Assembly (NCBI GenBank): GCA_019973155.2
Contig: BPQB01000052.1
Location: forward strand, 62,001-126,000
From: Phanerochaete sordida
Lineage: Eukaryota > Basidiomycota > Agaricomycetes > Polyporales > Phanerochaetaceae
Length of the DNA: 64,000 nucleotides
Direction: 5' to 3'
Under the pieces are notes generated by a model. The model was not told the origin of the DNA. It made no database searches and worked only from the letters and a program-made list of their open reading frames with translations. The position numbers were made by a program, and so were the translations under genes. Every line of letters starts with the position of its first letter. The first letter of the stretch is position 1. Positions 1 through 12,205 of the stretch are shown here, piece after piece.

Positions 1-1994
1 TGCTGATGATGACACAAAATGAGGTGCCTTACGGGCTTCTGGAGCGCCCAGCTATCCGCAAGTAGAACAGGTAGCTTGTGTACAGCGTTCATCTCATCAA
101 GGGCACTACACATCATCGACGCTCCTGCACATATCCTATGTGATTGTGTATAGCTACTGTTTGCCCGCATTCATGGGACATGCACGATGTCATCTCATTG
201 AACTACTGCAGGCCAGCATCACATCCGACGCATCTGTCCGCGGCTGCTCAGGTTGACCATTGAGCATGATGTCAGTCAGCGCTGTACATAGCAAGATTGA
301 CGAGGAGCAAATACCTGGGCTTCGCGCGACGACGCCGCTGGAGCGCCGCAGGTTTGAGACGTCTTCTGACGGGATGTAGGCTGCAATAGGCTACAGTGTC
401 AGGGTAGACCTGTATAGCGGCTGACGATTCTCCACTGCCGCGCCCAGGCGGGGCAGTGTTTCAAAGCACGTACCGACAGGGGTAGCGATCGCTCCAAGCA
501 GGAAGAGCAGTGCTAGAAGGAAGGAAGCGTGGACAATAGAATGCATTCTTCCGAGTGGTAGTGGAACGAATTCGTCGACAATCCGTCTGCAGGTCTCGAG
601 TTTGGATAGAGCAAGCAGGGTGCCCTGGCTTGGCATTATATAGCTGGCTCAGCGGTTCTTTACGGGCACCTGGAACAAAAAGCAGCAACCGTGAGTCATG
701 AAGCCGCACAGTCAGGGAGCTGTGAGAGAGCGTACCTGGCCATGAATGCCGCGCTCGTTGTCACATGAACAGCTGGCAGAGCTCAGTTTCCCGGTGCCAC
801 ACGGTAGGCAATACAGCATGTACCCTTTCTTGTGCGGTAGGCGACATGTCATCGTACTCAGCAGCCTATAGGGATAGACGTGTTAAGATTACTTCCCCGA
901 AAACGCCAGAACAGTGCGCTTGCTGCCGGGTGCGGTACTTCGAACTAGTAAAATGGGCCTATCCGCAGCGTGCGAAGTGTCTGCGAGAGATGCCCTGCAT
1001 TCTGACTGTGATAGACTGAGGGATTTATGAGGATTCCCAACAATTGAAGAAGAACAGGCGAGTGAAGTTGGAGTTGTGCGTACCTCTGAGTTCCAGAGCA
1101 TCCTATACTCGGTAGTTTGTTCACATCGAGCTTCAAACCGTCAATATCACAACAGGCACAATGCGATACAGAGGTTGCCCGTCCACGATGGACGTCCCAT
1201 TCTAGAGAGTAAGATGGCACACGCTCAGGCCATAATTGGGAAGGGCGAGACGTCCTCCCGGGCTGAACCCTCAGGGTCGCCGATCACCGAACGTCGCAAT
1301 TTCCGTGCGGGAGCGACGGCGCCGTGCCGTCAGTCCCGCGATACCTTTGCGGGAGCCCGGAGGAAGACAACCCCGGTGGCTAGACATATGGCGTGCATCG
1401 CCCACTGGCATGTCCTCCCGTAATTTGCGTCTCAACGCGTACTTTCTCTGAGCGAGTCGAGTATTACATAGGCGGATAGGAGAGTCCCTCGTACCAATAG
1501 TCTGGCGGAAGTTCTCGGCGCCAATAGGGATTCCTCTGCGGAAGATCCTGCTTTGAGAATTGTGCTGGACAGGGACTGCTGGCACTGTTCAGTGGTAGGG
1601 CGTTTGTCAAACTGTGAAATGCCTGGGGTACTTCAACCCGTCACTGCACCAGATCAGTGGAGCAGATAATGTCAGCCAAGTATGAGGCTTTGAGGTCGTA
1701 ATATCAGAAATCGTCTTCAGAAAAATGTGAGATTGGCCTTCATCGAGGTTGAGCGGAAAAAGGCCTGCCGCGCCTTGAGGCGTTTCAACGATAAGCTTGC
1801 AGCGCTCAGCCCTTACTAACCTTACTTACCTCCTTCACGATGTAGACGCCCTGTTAAGTAGCGAAAACTTACACGCTTCACTCGCGGGCTTATCACGGCT
1901 ACTTACTCCCGTAGTCCCGGCGCTTGGCAGTTCACTTCACAACGTCAGCGGGTAACCTCTGTCACCACGACGCAGCCACGCGACGGAGACGTGC
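1..1994. other. No recognised gene
   Basis: I see no conserved domain here on either strand. Short open frames of 60-115 codons exist, for example 391-636 on the minus strand, which has a hydrophobic patch, and 1271-1585 on the minus strand. None shows a family motif, a NADAR or PARP signature, or a convincing exon chain. The stretch is probably intergenic sequence upstream of the amidohydrolase gene, possibly with decayed gene remnants. Confidence 0.4.
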
Positions 1995-4551
1995 ATGTCC
2001 AGAAGAAGGATGAACGTCAAGCAGCCTGGGCCTGAAAAGGGTCCTGAGCACCCGACGTCTAGCAGCGCTGGCAAGGTGACGGCGAGCTCCGGCGTGCGGA
2101 ACTATCTGCCATGGGTTCTCGTCGCCGTCGCGCTCGCGGGCGCGTCGTACTTCCTCGCTAGAAGGCCTGCGGCGAAGGAAGACGCAGGAATTACGCGTCT
2201 GCCAGAGTCGTACGGCTTGTGCGGTGAGCCGGGCAAAATTTACACCGTGGACGACGACCACCCGAAGGTCGACTGCATCCTCGTGCGCAAGGATGAAATC
2301 CTGGCCACAGGCACAAGAGGTAAGCCGCTCGTACGTATTGACTCAATTTCGTCTGAAAACCTCTGGATGCAGACGACATTGCGCGGGCTTGGGATGCCTA
2401 CCAGGTCGAGCTTGTGAACAAGTTCTACGGAGGCGAGCCCAAGGCGAAGAAGCCGCTTACGGTTCGTGCGACGCCGCCTGGTAGCATCGTCGTGCCTGGA
2501 CTCGCAGACGCGCACGCGCATCTAGTGCAGTACGGCTTCAAGGCCGGCCTGCCGCTCGACACTGCAGAGAGCCTGGACGCAGTCCTCGACATCCTCGAGG
2601 GGTATGTGCGCGCGCACCCCGAAAACCTTCCGGAAGAGTGGATTGGCGGCTTCGGCTGGGACCAGACGCGCTGGAAAGACTGGTCTGGCGAGTTCCCGAC
2701 TGCTGTCAGTTTGGTTCTCTGGGCACCCCGGTGATTTTGGCTGACTAGTCTCCACAGGCGCACCTCTCTTCGCGGGAGCTACTTGCGGGACGGCCTATCT
2801 ACCTCTCTCGAGTCGACGGGCATGCAATGTGGGTGTCTCCACGTGCGCTGGAGCTTACCCGCAAACAGCTCCCCGGACAGCGCTGGCCGCCCGACAGCGA
2901 TATCGAGGGCGGCGAGATCCTTCGGGACATCGATGGCAACCCAACAGGTAGGGCATATTATTCACTCTTCAGATTGGGAGGCGATGATACTAGCACGTCA
3001 TCGATAGGCGTTTTCGTCGACAATGCAATGACCCTCGTCGCGTGGCCGCCTTGGACGCCCACCCAAATCGAAAGTTACCTCGAGACGGCGGTCAAAGACG
3101 TCTTGCGCGTCGGGCTTACGAGTGTTCACGATGCCGCCGCCCTGCCGGAGTACATCGACGCGTTTGCCAAGTACGCCTCTCCGGTCTATTGTTCTCCGTA
3201 GTCTTGTTGATTTTCGGTCCGCGTCAGGTTTGCCGACGACGATAGACTTCCGGTACGCCGCACATCCATGTTACGCTGGACGAGCTGCTGATGGTATCTG
3301 TATAGATACGTGTCTACGCGATGGGAAACTCGGAGAACATGTCCTACTGGGGAGAGAGTATTCCCCGTTTCGAAGACTATGGGGCACGCGAGCGGCTCAA
3401 CGTGCGTAGCATCAAGCTCTTCACCGACGGCGCACTCGGGTCGTGGGGCGCCGCACTCCTCGAACCGTACACCGACAAGCCCGACGCGCGGGGAATCATG
3501 CGCGTGTCGGAGGATAACCTCGAGGCGTTCGTGAAGCGGTTCTGGGAGGACGGCTGGGGGGTGGTGAGTCCAGTGTTCCTTGTACCCGTTCGGGTGCTGG
3601 TTGCTCACGTTTCGTATCCATTAGAACATTCATTGCATTGGTGACCGCGCGAACAAGGTCGTACTCGACATCTTCGAGCGCGTGCTGAAGGTAGAGGCAT
3701 CCCAAACCGGTGAGAGCCTGCGTGATGTCGCGGCTCGTCGTCGTCCGCGCATCGAGCATGCACAGATCATGCGCGCAGAGGACCTCGGGCGCGCTGGTGC
3801 GCTTGGAAGTGAGAGATCTCCTGGTCTGGTCGAATTTACTCTGATGACGATCTGGGCTCAGTTATCACCAGTGTACAGCCAACGCATGCGTAAGTGGATT
3901 CACAGCATGTTATGGAATTGATTCTATACCGTTTGACAGGACAAGCGATATGTGGTACGCTGAGACCCGACTTGTGAGTTGCCGTTATTCACGTATCCCA
4001 GTTGCCACTCATATGTTCTGCCTAGGGCCCCGAGCGCATCAAAGGAGCATATGCATACCAAACGCTCCTGCAGTACGTGCTCTACATGAGCTTTATTCTC
4101 CGATTGACCCTGCGTTCGTAGAGCCTCGCCTAACGGCGTTCTCCCTCTCGGCTCAGACTTCCCTGTCGAAGGCATGCCTCTCCACACACACCCGACGATC
4201 GCCAGCTAACAGACACACCCAGGCATAAATCCGCTCCTTGGCTTCTACGCCGCGGTGACCCGGCTCGACGTACACGGCCGCAGCCCGCACGGCGCAGGCG
4301 GCTGGTTCCCGCGCGAGCGTCTCTCGCGGGCGCAGGCGCTGAAGGGCATGACGCGCGACGCAGCCTACGCCTCGTTCGTGGAGGACCGCCTCGGGTCGCT
4401 CGCGCCTGGCAAGAAGGCGGACTATGTCGTGTTCGACCGCGACTTTGTCGACGAGGCTATTCCTGCAGAGGAGATCCTGCTGGCCCAGGTCCGCGCGACG
4501 GTCGTCGATGGGCGGGTGGAGTATGGAATGCTTTCTGCAGACAGCGACTAG
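1995..4551 (+). CDS. Membrane-anchored amidohydrolase (YtcJ-like, amidohydrolase family 3)
   Basis: Predicted metal-dependent hydrolase of the amidohydrolase superfamily; the substrate cannot be told from sequence. The chain reads cleanly over twelve exons and totals 654 codons: 1995-2319, 2373-2704, 2758-2947, 3008-3170, 3228-3252, 3306-3563, 3625-3808, 3862-3889, 3940-3973, 4026-4072, 4122-4171 and 4223-4551. Residues 37-54 form a single hydrophobic helix after a basic N-terminus, which suggests a signal anchor. Family motifs in order are ADAHAHL near residue 155 (metal-binding H-x-H), KLFTDGALGSWG, HCIGDRAN, RIEHAQIM, SVQPTHATSDMWY, PLGSDFPVEG and the C-terminal LAPGKKADYVVFD. The intron at 4172-4222 starts with GC rather than GT; no GT donor restores the PVEG-to-INPLLG join. 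All key motifs are present and the gene looks functional. It is unrelated to the ADP-ribose genes that follow. Confidence 0.88.
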
Positions 4552-4655
4552 GCTCTCGGTATTGGGAATCCAGGACGATATTGAGTCAGGGAATTAGCAT
4601 ATTTACAGCGCACACAAACTATATTCTGCATGCAGCCGAATGTCCTATGCTTCTA

Positions 4656-6993
4656 CTAGTGGCTTACTATCTGTTCCGCCAATCCCAAGTTTCCCAACCC
4701 CAGCAGCTGCTCTCGTGTGCGAAGCATATCTCTCACCCTCATCAGAGCCTTCCCGTGCTCGTTCTGGCCCTTACCCCTTGCTCCAATACCCAAATACTCA
4801 TCGGACTGCTCACGATCTGTCAGGCCAGGTACCCTATGCGTATCGAGGACGACTCACAGAGCAGTCGTAGATTAGCTGCCTGTTGCCTGTCGAGAGTAGC
4901 GTGGCGCGCAAATCGGGATGCTGCAAGAACTTGGTTTCGAGTACGGCACCCAGGACGCCTGCCCTAACCTTCTTCCAGTCCCGGCGCTGTTTGTCCTTCA
5001 TGCTGTCGGCTTGTTCGATGGCGCCCATTGCCGTGCGCTGGATCCGAACCATATCCACCTGAGGCGCAGAGTGGATGAATCGGGATGCCTGGTACACTTC
5101 GGACGGAATGTCAGCGGCATGTTTACCAGCACATACACATCTCGGCACTCACGATGCTCAGCAGTACGATACTGCTTTCCGTCTTGCGTCACATTATGTG
5201 GCGACGAATTGAGGAATCTAGTCATGTAGTAAGACGTGGAACTGCTGCCGAGACTCGAAGAGAACGCGCTCAGGATATTCCCCGTTTGGTCGGAAGCGAA
5301 TAGGACCCTTCCAGCTAGTATCTCCACCGCAATATGGAGTAAACACAGCCGGCGATTGCAAACGCAGCGTCTCCCGTAGCCTCACTAGAGCCTTCCCAAG
5401 CTCATTGTAGCCGCTGCCGTCGTGCGTCGTGCCCCAAAATGGGTCCGCCTGGTAGCCTATCCGTTAGGCAGCATCTACCAAAGAGAAATGACGGCGCTCA
5501 CAGCGCATTCGTAGACCAGACGCCTGTCACCCGTTGCAAGCAGAGCAGCGCGCAAGGCAGGATGCTGGGTAAACTTTGCCTGAAGAACACTGTCCATCAG
5601 GCTCAGCCTTACTTGTAACCAATCATGGCGCCGGTTTCTGTGACGGAGTTCTGCTGCTTCGATGGCCTCACTTGCCGTTGGTTGACAGCGGATTACATCC
5701 GCCACCCGAGAAACGTTTTCGGCGTGGAGAAACCCGTGCGCCTGGTACACTGAGAGGCGTGAGCCTCATGGCAAGGGTGCACACCAGGTACAGCGCTCAC
5801 AGTGCTCAGCGGTGGGATATTCCTTCTCTTCATGCACTACAGGATGCAGCGATCCATTGACGAATCTGACGGTTTTGTGAGCACTGGCCCTATAGTCATT
5901 ATCTGACGCCAATCCGCACGCACCCAGGGTACTCTCCATCGAGATTGAAGATAATCGGATGCTGTAACGCGCAGTCACCTGTGGTGTAAGACTATTAGCA
6001 GACATAGCTGGATTGAGAGCGAGCGCACTGACTCGCCGTCGCAGATACCAGGGTAGAATTGCTTTGAAGGCTTGATTCATCAGATGTAGGAGACGCAGGG
6101 GCACGATACACCGCTGGACTTCGTAGCCACTGTGGGACATCAGATCTTGGCGATCACAAATTCCTCGGCGTGTAGCGTGAAAAACACTTACCAAAGGCTT
6201 AAATGGAACGTCAGGCGGAGTCTTTGAGTCCACAGGAACCCTTGCTGGCCAGGCCGCGCTCTGAGATAATATCGAGATGATGTAAGGCAGTGAAGCCCCC
6301 AGAACGCACCTCGGAGTCTGCCCTGTCGTCGTCGGACAAGAAGCTCGTAGACACTGCCAGCATTCTCGCTGGTACCGATGACAGATTTTCAGGCGCTTGC
6401 CCGGGTTGAGGCACGAGATGTGCTAGAAATTGACTCATTTGTCTTAAGCTAACGGTGTCGAAGGACCGCCAGACATTGTCAAGAATGGAGTCGTACTCGT
6501 TTAGCGCGACCTCTTTCGTCTTGTGAGGTAGGACCAAATGAAAGAAACGGGGTGAGGCGACATTGACTACGTCCGCTTTGAGCTGCTCCAGTACTCTAGA
6601 ACGTCGTTAGGCTCTTACATATCGATCTCCTCAAGACATCCTTACCTTTCGATTTGTTCAACCGCGCTGAATAGATATGTCTCTGGCAGCCTTACAGGGT
6701 TGTGTATGCCGGCCGCAAGGTGCTGCAAAAACAGAACGCAGCGAATTATCAGTCCGATGCATTTGTCCTTGTATCTCTTGCTCTTAACAGCCTAGCAAGC
6801 CGCCTGAGCTAACATCGCGGGCTCGTAGCAGACTGCGCACCTGGGTGCCCGCCAGAATATCCACCAACAAGCCCGACACTACACTCAGAGCTGGGAAAGA
6901 TGCCAGACTTGCGGCCTGGTCTGAGACGACGGGTGTCGTAGCAGTTGCCACATCGATAGCGGGGAAGTCGCTGGCTGGACGGGCATCGCTCAT
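4656..6993 (-). CDS. MLKL-NTD-like helical domain fused to two tandem NADAR domains
   Basis: NADAR (PF08719, formerly DUF1768, YbiA-like) domains bind or hydrolyse ADP-ribose-type glycosidic bonds. The first exon starts at 6993 (MSDARPASDFPA) and ends in a hydrophobic helix with FPALSVVSGLLVDILAGTQ, followed by exons near 6647-6735 (KDKCIGLIIRCVLFLQ, SAVEQIER) and 6311-6595 (LEQLKADV, ILDNVWRSFDTVSL). Their helix pattern matches that of the fungal MLKL N-terminal/HeLo-type adaptor. NADAR 1 follows: HPIIFNLDGEYPG, FVNGSLHPV..EYPTAEH, then HDWLQVRLSLMDSVLQAKF and DPFWGTTHDGSGYNELGKAL. With no stop between, the frame runs into NADAR 2: PIRFRPNGEYPE, FLNSSPHNV..QYRTAEH, ALLETKFLQHPD-type core (AVLETKFLQHPDLRATLL) and LGIGARGKGQNEHGKALM, ending at a TAG at 4656. 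Two separate genes are possible but the continuous frame favours one. Linker exons are uncertain. Confidence 0.66.
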
Positions 6994-7937
6994 GACGGGA
7001 GCGGGCTGTGCAATATAGGCAGGTAAAGATCGATATAAGTATTGGAATTTTCCTCGGAGCTGCGGGTAATAAGGGAAGATATAGCTGTGCACGTACCTGA
7101 ACGCCGGCCGGGGGGGAGGGGGATAAAGAGTAGGCTAGAAGGGGAGAAGTATAAGAGGAAACAGAAAACAAGGTTTATGATCAAGGCATGAACAAATTAG
7201 TGGGAGTGGTGTGCCCTAAGTTTACTCATGGCTGAGAAGGGGGAATCTAACTGACGTACCTATCTGTCTCGCTGCGAGGTCGGCTGAAGTCACGTTCTGG
7301 TCACATCTAAACATGCATAGACTTGTGGACTGCCCCGTGCTCTAGTTACCCAATGTGTGTAAACCCTCCACTATCTCACGCGTCTCAGCCGGCGTTCGTG
7401 GGATGAAGTTAAACACCGAGATGCCTACTGTAGATTATAGACCGCGACTTTGCGCATGGCGCTGTTAGCGATTGCTGTTTCAAGGCCGTGATTGCGCGTC
7501 TGGACATACGATAATGGGCATACCACCTGACAATTTTTGGGGTGCGTCCTTGGCGTTCCGCCATGAAGCAGTGCGACAGCTGCCTGACGGCGCGTGAAGA
7601 TGCGGCGCAGGTCGAGGCTTCAGATCAGGGACGGGCGAAAGGAAGGTCGAGGGGGCGAGGCTGCACCGAAGCTCAGAAGTACTAGTGCCTTGTACATTTG
7701 TGTCGCTGCACGAAAGCATAATCTCAAGTCACGATTGGATAACGATAACCTAGACGGGTTCTGACAGATGTGAGCCCTCTATAAGCTCGGACCAATTACA
7801 GTAGCCTCTCGAAGTGTGGGACCTAGCTCCGAAGTTTGAAGTAGAGTCGCCGTGCACCAATCTGACTCCTCGTCACCTGGCTGACTTCGTTCGCGGACGT
7901 TCCGTGTTGCCTGTGGCTATAGCAAGGCTTGCACCAT
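6994..7937. other. Intergenic, no gene seen
   Basis: The stretch lies between two minus-strand NADAR genes. It includes a strongly purine-rich run around 7108-7160 just upstream of the 4656-6993 gene, which may be part of its promoter. An open frame at 7480-7719 on the minus strand shows no recognisable motif. Confidence 0.35.
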
Positions 7938-10339
7938 CTACCCGCCGCTGACTGTCACGTCCCGCGCACGAAACATTTCTCGGACCCTCATGAGCGTCTT
8001 ACCAAGCTCATTCATTCCGTTCCTGCCCCTTCCATGCCCCCAAAAGCCGTCAGTCTGCCCCTCACACCGATGAGAAATTGCGCGCGCTCAAACTCGTTGA
8101 TACTCACCGGGTTTGCGTAAACGAGCAGCCGGTCACCCGTCGCGAGCAGCATTACCCGCAGCTGGGGCTGCTGGCTGAATTTCGCCTCGACAACGGCATC
8201 CATGCAGCTGAGCTTGACGTCGTCCCAGTCCGGGCGTCGCAATGCCTGAAGCATCTCGGCACGCTTCAGGGCCGCACTCCAAGACGGCTGGTTGCGAATA
8301 TCGTCCGCGAGCTCTGGATTACTGGACTCGAGGAACTTGTGGGCAAGGTACACTGGACGTCGGACGTCAGCATACCGCTAGAATTGCCGGCAAAGGGAGC
8401 ACGAACGATGCTCTGCGGTGGGATATTCCTTCCCTTCGTGCCATACCGAGTGCGGGGACGTATTGCTGAATCTATGATCCACTTGAGATTAATATCAACT
8501 GTCGGACATATGTGCCGGACTCACTCGTAGAACGGCTGATATCCGAAGCAGAAGGTAATGGGTGCGTGGGACTGTGGCCGTTGCAGAAGACGCCCATGGT
8601 GTGGTAGTACCTCTGCGCTGAGATGTGAGTTCGATTGTAGGATTGTCGTGGTAACGGAAGACGCACTGCCAGAACGGTCGCTATCCATGCTCTTGGAGAG
8701 CAGGCATGAGTCGGAATGAAGCTTCTGGCAATCCCCTTGCGGGACATCTGACCAATCGCCGACCGTCGCGCGGCAAGAGGCAGCCTGAACGCTCTGTAGT
8801 CGCGCTCGTAGTCGCATGAGAGCCTGACCCAGCTCATTCTGGCCTTTTCCCTCTTTGCTCACGCCCCAAAACGACTCGGTCTTGAAGTGGAGTGTGAGAA
8901 TGTGTGCCTAACCCCTCAACCAATCATGCTCACAGGAGATGTCCAGACGAGATGCTGGTCGCCAGTATCCAAGAGTAAGCCGCACAGCTCGGGGTACTGC
9001 ATGAATTTTGCGTCGAGGACTTCTTCAAGGACGCTCATCTTGACCTGGGACCAGTCTTTCCTCCGCACCTCGCGTCGCAGCGTGGTGATCTGCTTGTAGC
9101 CAGCGCGAGTGTTCTGGGCGCGCCTGATCTGCTCGGCCAGGTCTGGATACTCGTCGAGAACCATACGAGCATTGTACACTACAAAATGGTGAGAAATACC
9201 TTTCGAGCTCGACATTACGACGTACGGTGCACTAGCGTGGGATATACTTTCCCCCGGTACTCGATTGGGTACGGCGCCCACGGAGTCAACCTTAGGGATG
9301 GTTTGTATGTGCATGACGCTAATAGATAGTGATAACTTGCTCGTGATATGGATGACCTTTCCCAAGAACGAGCGTGGGGGACTTCGGCTTCATGTCAGCC
9401 ATGGGTACGTCCGATGGCTTTGCGTTCGTTCTGCGTTGCGCCCGGTTTTGTTCTTTCTGCTCGCCCACCTTGCGCTGAGCACTCAACACGTGAGACGACG
9501 GCTCCCTTGTTTGGTCTTCAAGTATAGGACATGGGAGCTGTAGCTCAACCTCGGCGTTCGCGTCCTGCACTCCACTTCAGAACACGCCATCTGAGAAAGG
9601 CAGAACACGTCACCTTGCTGCCTACCGCGCTTCCTGAGCTGCGTGCCTTACGAATCCCGTCATCTCTTGACATGAGCGGTGCTGGTGAGCTTCGCTGTTG
9701 AGAGCCATGACCCGGACTAAAGGCGGACACCTTGAGATGAAGAGCGCCGAGTGCGCGCTGGATCTGGATGAGGCTGGCCGTTTGAAATGATTGCACTGCG
9801 CAGTCTATCACGTCGTGATACTCCTCAATAGCATCTTCTATCTCCTTGTTGCGGACAAGCCGTCGGTGGAATCGAGTGGAGGCGAGAGCAATGACATCCT
9901 GTTGCAACTGTCGTAGTATCCTGCCGCACAATGGCTCAGCACCCTGCAGGCCAGAAAACGAGCAGAGAGGAAAACGATACCTCTCAAAGTCCTGGATGTT
10001 ATTAAGAAGGTCCTGCGGTACATGTTTGCCCTGCAGACCTTGCATATTTGAGGCAATAAGCTGCAAGAACCAAGCGCAGCGCTTCGCAACACGAAGGCAT
10101 TCATCTTTGTTGTTCCTCAACGTCTAGAGACAATGATCAGCCCGAGGACCATTCATCGTCAAGCTGAAGCGCACCTCGATTGTCCTCAAAATCCCTAGGA
10201 GGATGCCCGACGCAGCGCTCACAGGTGGGAACAACAAGAGGGCCGAGACCTGGTGAAAGACCGATGCGGCGGTGATGGAAACGCCAAGAAGGTTGGCGTG
10301 ATCTGCAGAGCGCGTCTGGCGGAGAGGAGGATGAGACAT
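7938..10339 (-). CDS. MLKL-NTD-like helical domain fused to two tandem NADAR domains
   Basis: The N-terminal exon begins at ATG 10339 and carries the conserved helix SALLLFPPVSAASGILLGIL. Exon 2 has NKDECLRVAKRCAWFLQLI and QDLLNNIQDFER, exon 3 has ILRQLQQDVIALA, IEDAIEEYHDVIDCAVQSFQ and IQIQRALGAL; together these are the four-helix pattern of MLKL/HeLo-type adaptors. NADAR 1 runs from about 9560 to 8800 (LVLGKGHPYHE, PIEYRGKVYPTLVH, KDWSQVKMSVLEEVLDAKF, GKGQNELGQALMRLRARL). A Ser-rich linker leads without a stop into NADAR 2 (APITFCFGYQPFYE, FSNTSPHSVWHEGKEYPTAE, DWDDVKLSCMDAVVEAKFSQ, DGFWGHGRGRNGMNELGKTL), ending at the stop at 7938-7940. NADAR 1 has drifted from consensus at the YPT-EH motif (LVH instead of AEH), while NADAR 2 keeps it. 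It is a paralogue of the gene just downstream (4656-6993), with the same domain order and strand. Confidence 0.74.
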
Positions 10340-10922
10340 CTTCAGCAGTGCTCAGCAGCGGCTGGGGGACATGGTGACCACGTCCAACCGTGAATCTCTG
10401 CGCTATTCACGAGCCATCCCACCGAGGGCTTCTTCTCATTGATAGTCGCCCGTCCACTAGAGACAATACACACGTTCTGTGTGGAGTTCGACGGGGATGA
10501 TAAGGGCCTATGTGAGTCACCGCAAGGGTTCGTGGCAGGAGACAGTCCCGGAAATGAACCAAACGCCGCGCAACCAATTGATGCGCTGATGCGCCTTCGT
10601 CCCGCCGTCGATGACCATTCACGTGTTCTTCGGACCGGCGCCCTCTATTTACCACTCACTTCCCTGCCAAACCAAATCGTCACCTATTTCAGACCCACTG
10701 ACATGACCTCGAGAAGGGAAAATCCAGTGTATATATATATATGCAGTCTATGATGGCATGAGCTCGAATAGGTACAGCCTGGTTTGAACGTCACATGTCC
10801 GCAGGAGGCCTACCTTCCTGTGCATGAAGGGCCTGAGAAATGCTTACTTACTTGGCGGACACTCCAGAACTCTTGCGCTGACTAGCTGCTGTATATGAAA
10901 GCACCAGTTCCATGAACGCGTC
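10340..10922. other. Intergenic, no gene seen
   Basis: This is the gap between two minus-strand genes. It has a short AT dinucleotide run near 10731-10741 and open frames without motifs (for example 10407-10655 minus). Nothing further can be supported. Confidence 0.35.
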
Positions 10923-12205
10923 TTAGTTTCTGAGAAGGACGAGGTACGCCGGTCTAATCGCCTCCTTCTATATCGAAGTAATCAGCCGCCGTTGCAGGAT
11001 TGTAGACAGCAACGTAGCCTACCGTGTATACTAAGATGAGTCAAATCAGTCCGTTTAAGCTCGTGCTACACTGGTACGACGTACCGACTACTTCATCGTA
11101 ATTCAGCTTATGCCCAGGCACTCCGACGACGGAGTCGTAACCGGAAGGGGGCTGTCGTGGTACTATGAGCACTAGAGCCGACATATAGTACTGTGAGACC
11201 CACCTTTTTGAGATCATCAAGGTTCCGCTCCGAGTAATAGGGTTCGCCCATCGTGACCTCGTTCAGAAGCAGTGCGGTGTAGTCAGAGCCGCCCTTCTCC
11301 TTGGCGGAGTCGAAGGCCTGTTGCATTCGCCGGGGTAAGCGCAACTCGGAGCTACAGTCGCAAGCCACGGCGTACCTTTGATGAGGTGCATGTTGTGTAT
11401 ATTCCTGTGCCAAAACGGCCCCATGCATGGCGGCGTTCACCAGATGACTCGGACGATGCACCATATGAGTCCTTAATGGTGTATTAAACTTCAGAGACTG
11501 CAGTGACCAAGAGTATAGAGACAAACCTCTATGATACTGCAGAGAGAGCACCTTGAGGGTGGGCACAAGGCCGTCCCGTCGTCCCGGTCGCCGACACGGC
11601 ACCCGCGGACTGTTCCATGCCAGGAGCGGATACAGTTCGCGTCGGAGTAGCCAGTGCGCCGCTCTATTTGGGCCCTATGCTGGGTCAGTAATTTAGAACA
11701 GCAGGTCGAAGGTAGTGGACATACTTGTAGCTCTCGAAGCGTTCGATATATTGCGCACTGCATGTTATCCTGTAGATCTGTAGAATAAACAGCATTACAC
11801 GGCCGCGCTAGCAGTCATCCATGCCGATCTGACCTTGTAAATGGAAGGCATGCCAGTGGGATGCCGCCACTCTTCCTCGAATTGAGTCCTGACTGTATCG
11901 TGGCTTCAGCGGGGTACGCCGAATGTGGAACGCGACATACTACTTGAGAATGCTGGATGACGTCTTGCGACCTCTGTTAATCTTCTATCTGAGGAGCTGT
12001 CGCTATAGTCTCTACATTTCTCTGAGATGAGCCTCCACACAGGAATTTCGTCCCGCGACCGGGCCGACGTTGTGTGTGAGTTAGAGTACGAGGGTTTGTC
12101 TTTTTTCTTGGAGCTCTTGACGGCCGCAGTGGCCACGCTAGCAAGTGCCAGCAGTTCGAGAACGGGCATGGCGGGGAGGGTACAAACACCAAGGTGCGTC
12201 TGCAA
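10923..12205 (-). CDS. PARP-type ADP-ribosyltransferase, finger region degenerate
   Basis: Transfers ADP-ribose from NAD+ to an unknown acceptor, judged by the PARP catalytic fold. Catalytic exons on the minus strand in order: RTQFEEEWRHPTGMPSIYK near 11885, FESYKAQIERRTG and IRSWHGTVRGCRVGD near 11650 (triad His in WHGT), CSLCSIIE, RHAWGRFGTGIYTTCTSSK near 11370 (triad Tyr), SDYTALLLNEVTMGEPYY, PPSGYDSVVGVPG then LNYDEVV near 11100 (triad Glu), VYT and finally EAIRPAYLVLLRN before the stop at 10923. The upstream exon at about 11960-12205 contains LISEKCRDYSD, which looks like the third Cys finger of the sister genes with its first cysteines lost. Fingers 1 and 2 are not found. The start at 12205 is a guess. 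Confidence 0.7.

Noticed and set aside
391..636. Minus-strand frame with a hydrophobic helix, considered as a decayed MLKL-like N-terminal domain
   Set aside because: It lacks the following C..L..C and DFQ helices and the FP..SAAS motif found in the four real copies.
10439..10753. Plus-strand frame of 104 codons
   Set aside because: No motif, no paralogue in the window, and it ends in a simple AT repeat.
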